A DNA stretch of 20,308 bases from CAYUPY01 sp964446595. GTDB lineage: Bacteria; Patescibacteriota; Dojkabacteria; J137; JAEUSD01. Made by a program: the position numbers and the translations under genes. The stretch lies in NCBI GenBank assembly GCA_964446595.1, contig CAYUPY010000017.1:1-20308 (forward strand), written 5' to 3'. The notes beneath the pieces are model-generated. The model searched no databases and was not told the DNA's origin. It saw only the letters and a list, made by a program, of their open reading frames with translations. Positions 20,294 through 20,308 of the stretch are shown here, piece by piece (positions within the stretch are counted from its first letter, which is position 1; each line of letters opens with the position of its first letter).

Positions 20294-20308
20294 ATTTATA
20301 AATGCTAT

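Noticed and set aside
1..20308. UGA recoded to glycine as in some candidate phyla
   Set aside because: All genes are full length in the standard code, with no in-frame TGA; only the absence of TGA stops is notable.
1..20308. CRISPR array, prophage or transposon
   Set aside because: No regularly spaced direct repeats, no transposase, integrase or phage genes, and no terminal repeats with target duplication were seen.

Overview
The window looks like part of the chromosome of an ultra-small bacterium of the Candidate Phyla Radiation (Patescibacteria). This is inferred from the gene set and style: very compact packing with convergent genes overlapping at their stops, an AT-rich background, tRNA genes without encoded CCA, almost no Shine-Dalgarno sequences, promoters placed right against start codons, a double-length ThyX, a Fic-like protein with a ruined catalytic motif, and many orphan proteins. 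The exact class cannot be read from these data. No phage, IS element, CRISPR array or rRNA is visible, and no gene-free stretch exceeds 300 bases.

Region by region. (1) 1-1010: an orphan beta-rich protein from a leaderless promoter, then a minus-strand tRNA-Gly(GCC) with its own terminator. (2) 1032-2485: a membrane-anchored fasciclin (FAS1) protein with a coiled-coil insert, facing a small orphan gene that lies just behind a tRNA-Phe(GAA)-tRNA-Val(UAC) pair; a 27-codon hydrophobic reading frame fits exactly in the next gap. (3) 2486-8522: a SAM methyltransferase, then a dNTP block. dcd-thyX runs leftward and nrdR-nrdJ rightward from a shared 241-base intergenic region that carries a pair of NrdR boxes, a perfect DnaA box and a 16-bp palindrome. 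(4) 8551-11539: a HEWGH putative metallopeptidase, an AI-2E-type permease and a small coiled-coil/membrane protein. (5) 11601-15114: uvrC-tmk, a degenerate Fic/winged-helix protein, and tRNA-Thr(CGU). (6) 15164-18676: an MTHFR-like protein, a NatA/NatB-type ABC exporter and a membrane-anchored FAM173-like methyltransferase, probably one operon. (7) 18656-20293: a large orphan protein with a possible Cys-His-Asp papain/transglutaminase-like core.

The genes of block 3 plus tmk form a coherent route: NrdJ makes dNTPs from NTPs with adenosylcobalamin, Dcd probably converts dCTP directly to dUMP, ThyX methylates dUMP with methylene-THF and FAD, and Tmk phosphorylates dTMP. NrdR, whose boxes sit on its own promoter, would tie the system to dNTP status.

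The most unusual signals that ordinary annotation does not explain are: long, perfect or near-perfect GC-rich inverted repeats inside coding sequences (seven places), leaderless extended -10 promoters, a ThyX whose signature motif is divided between its two halves, and no TGA stop among 19 genes.
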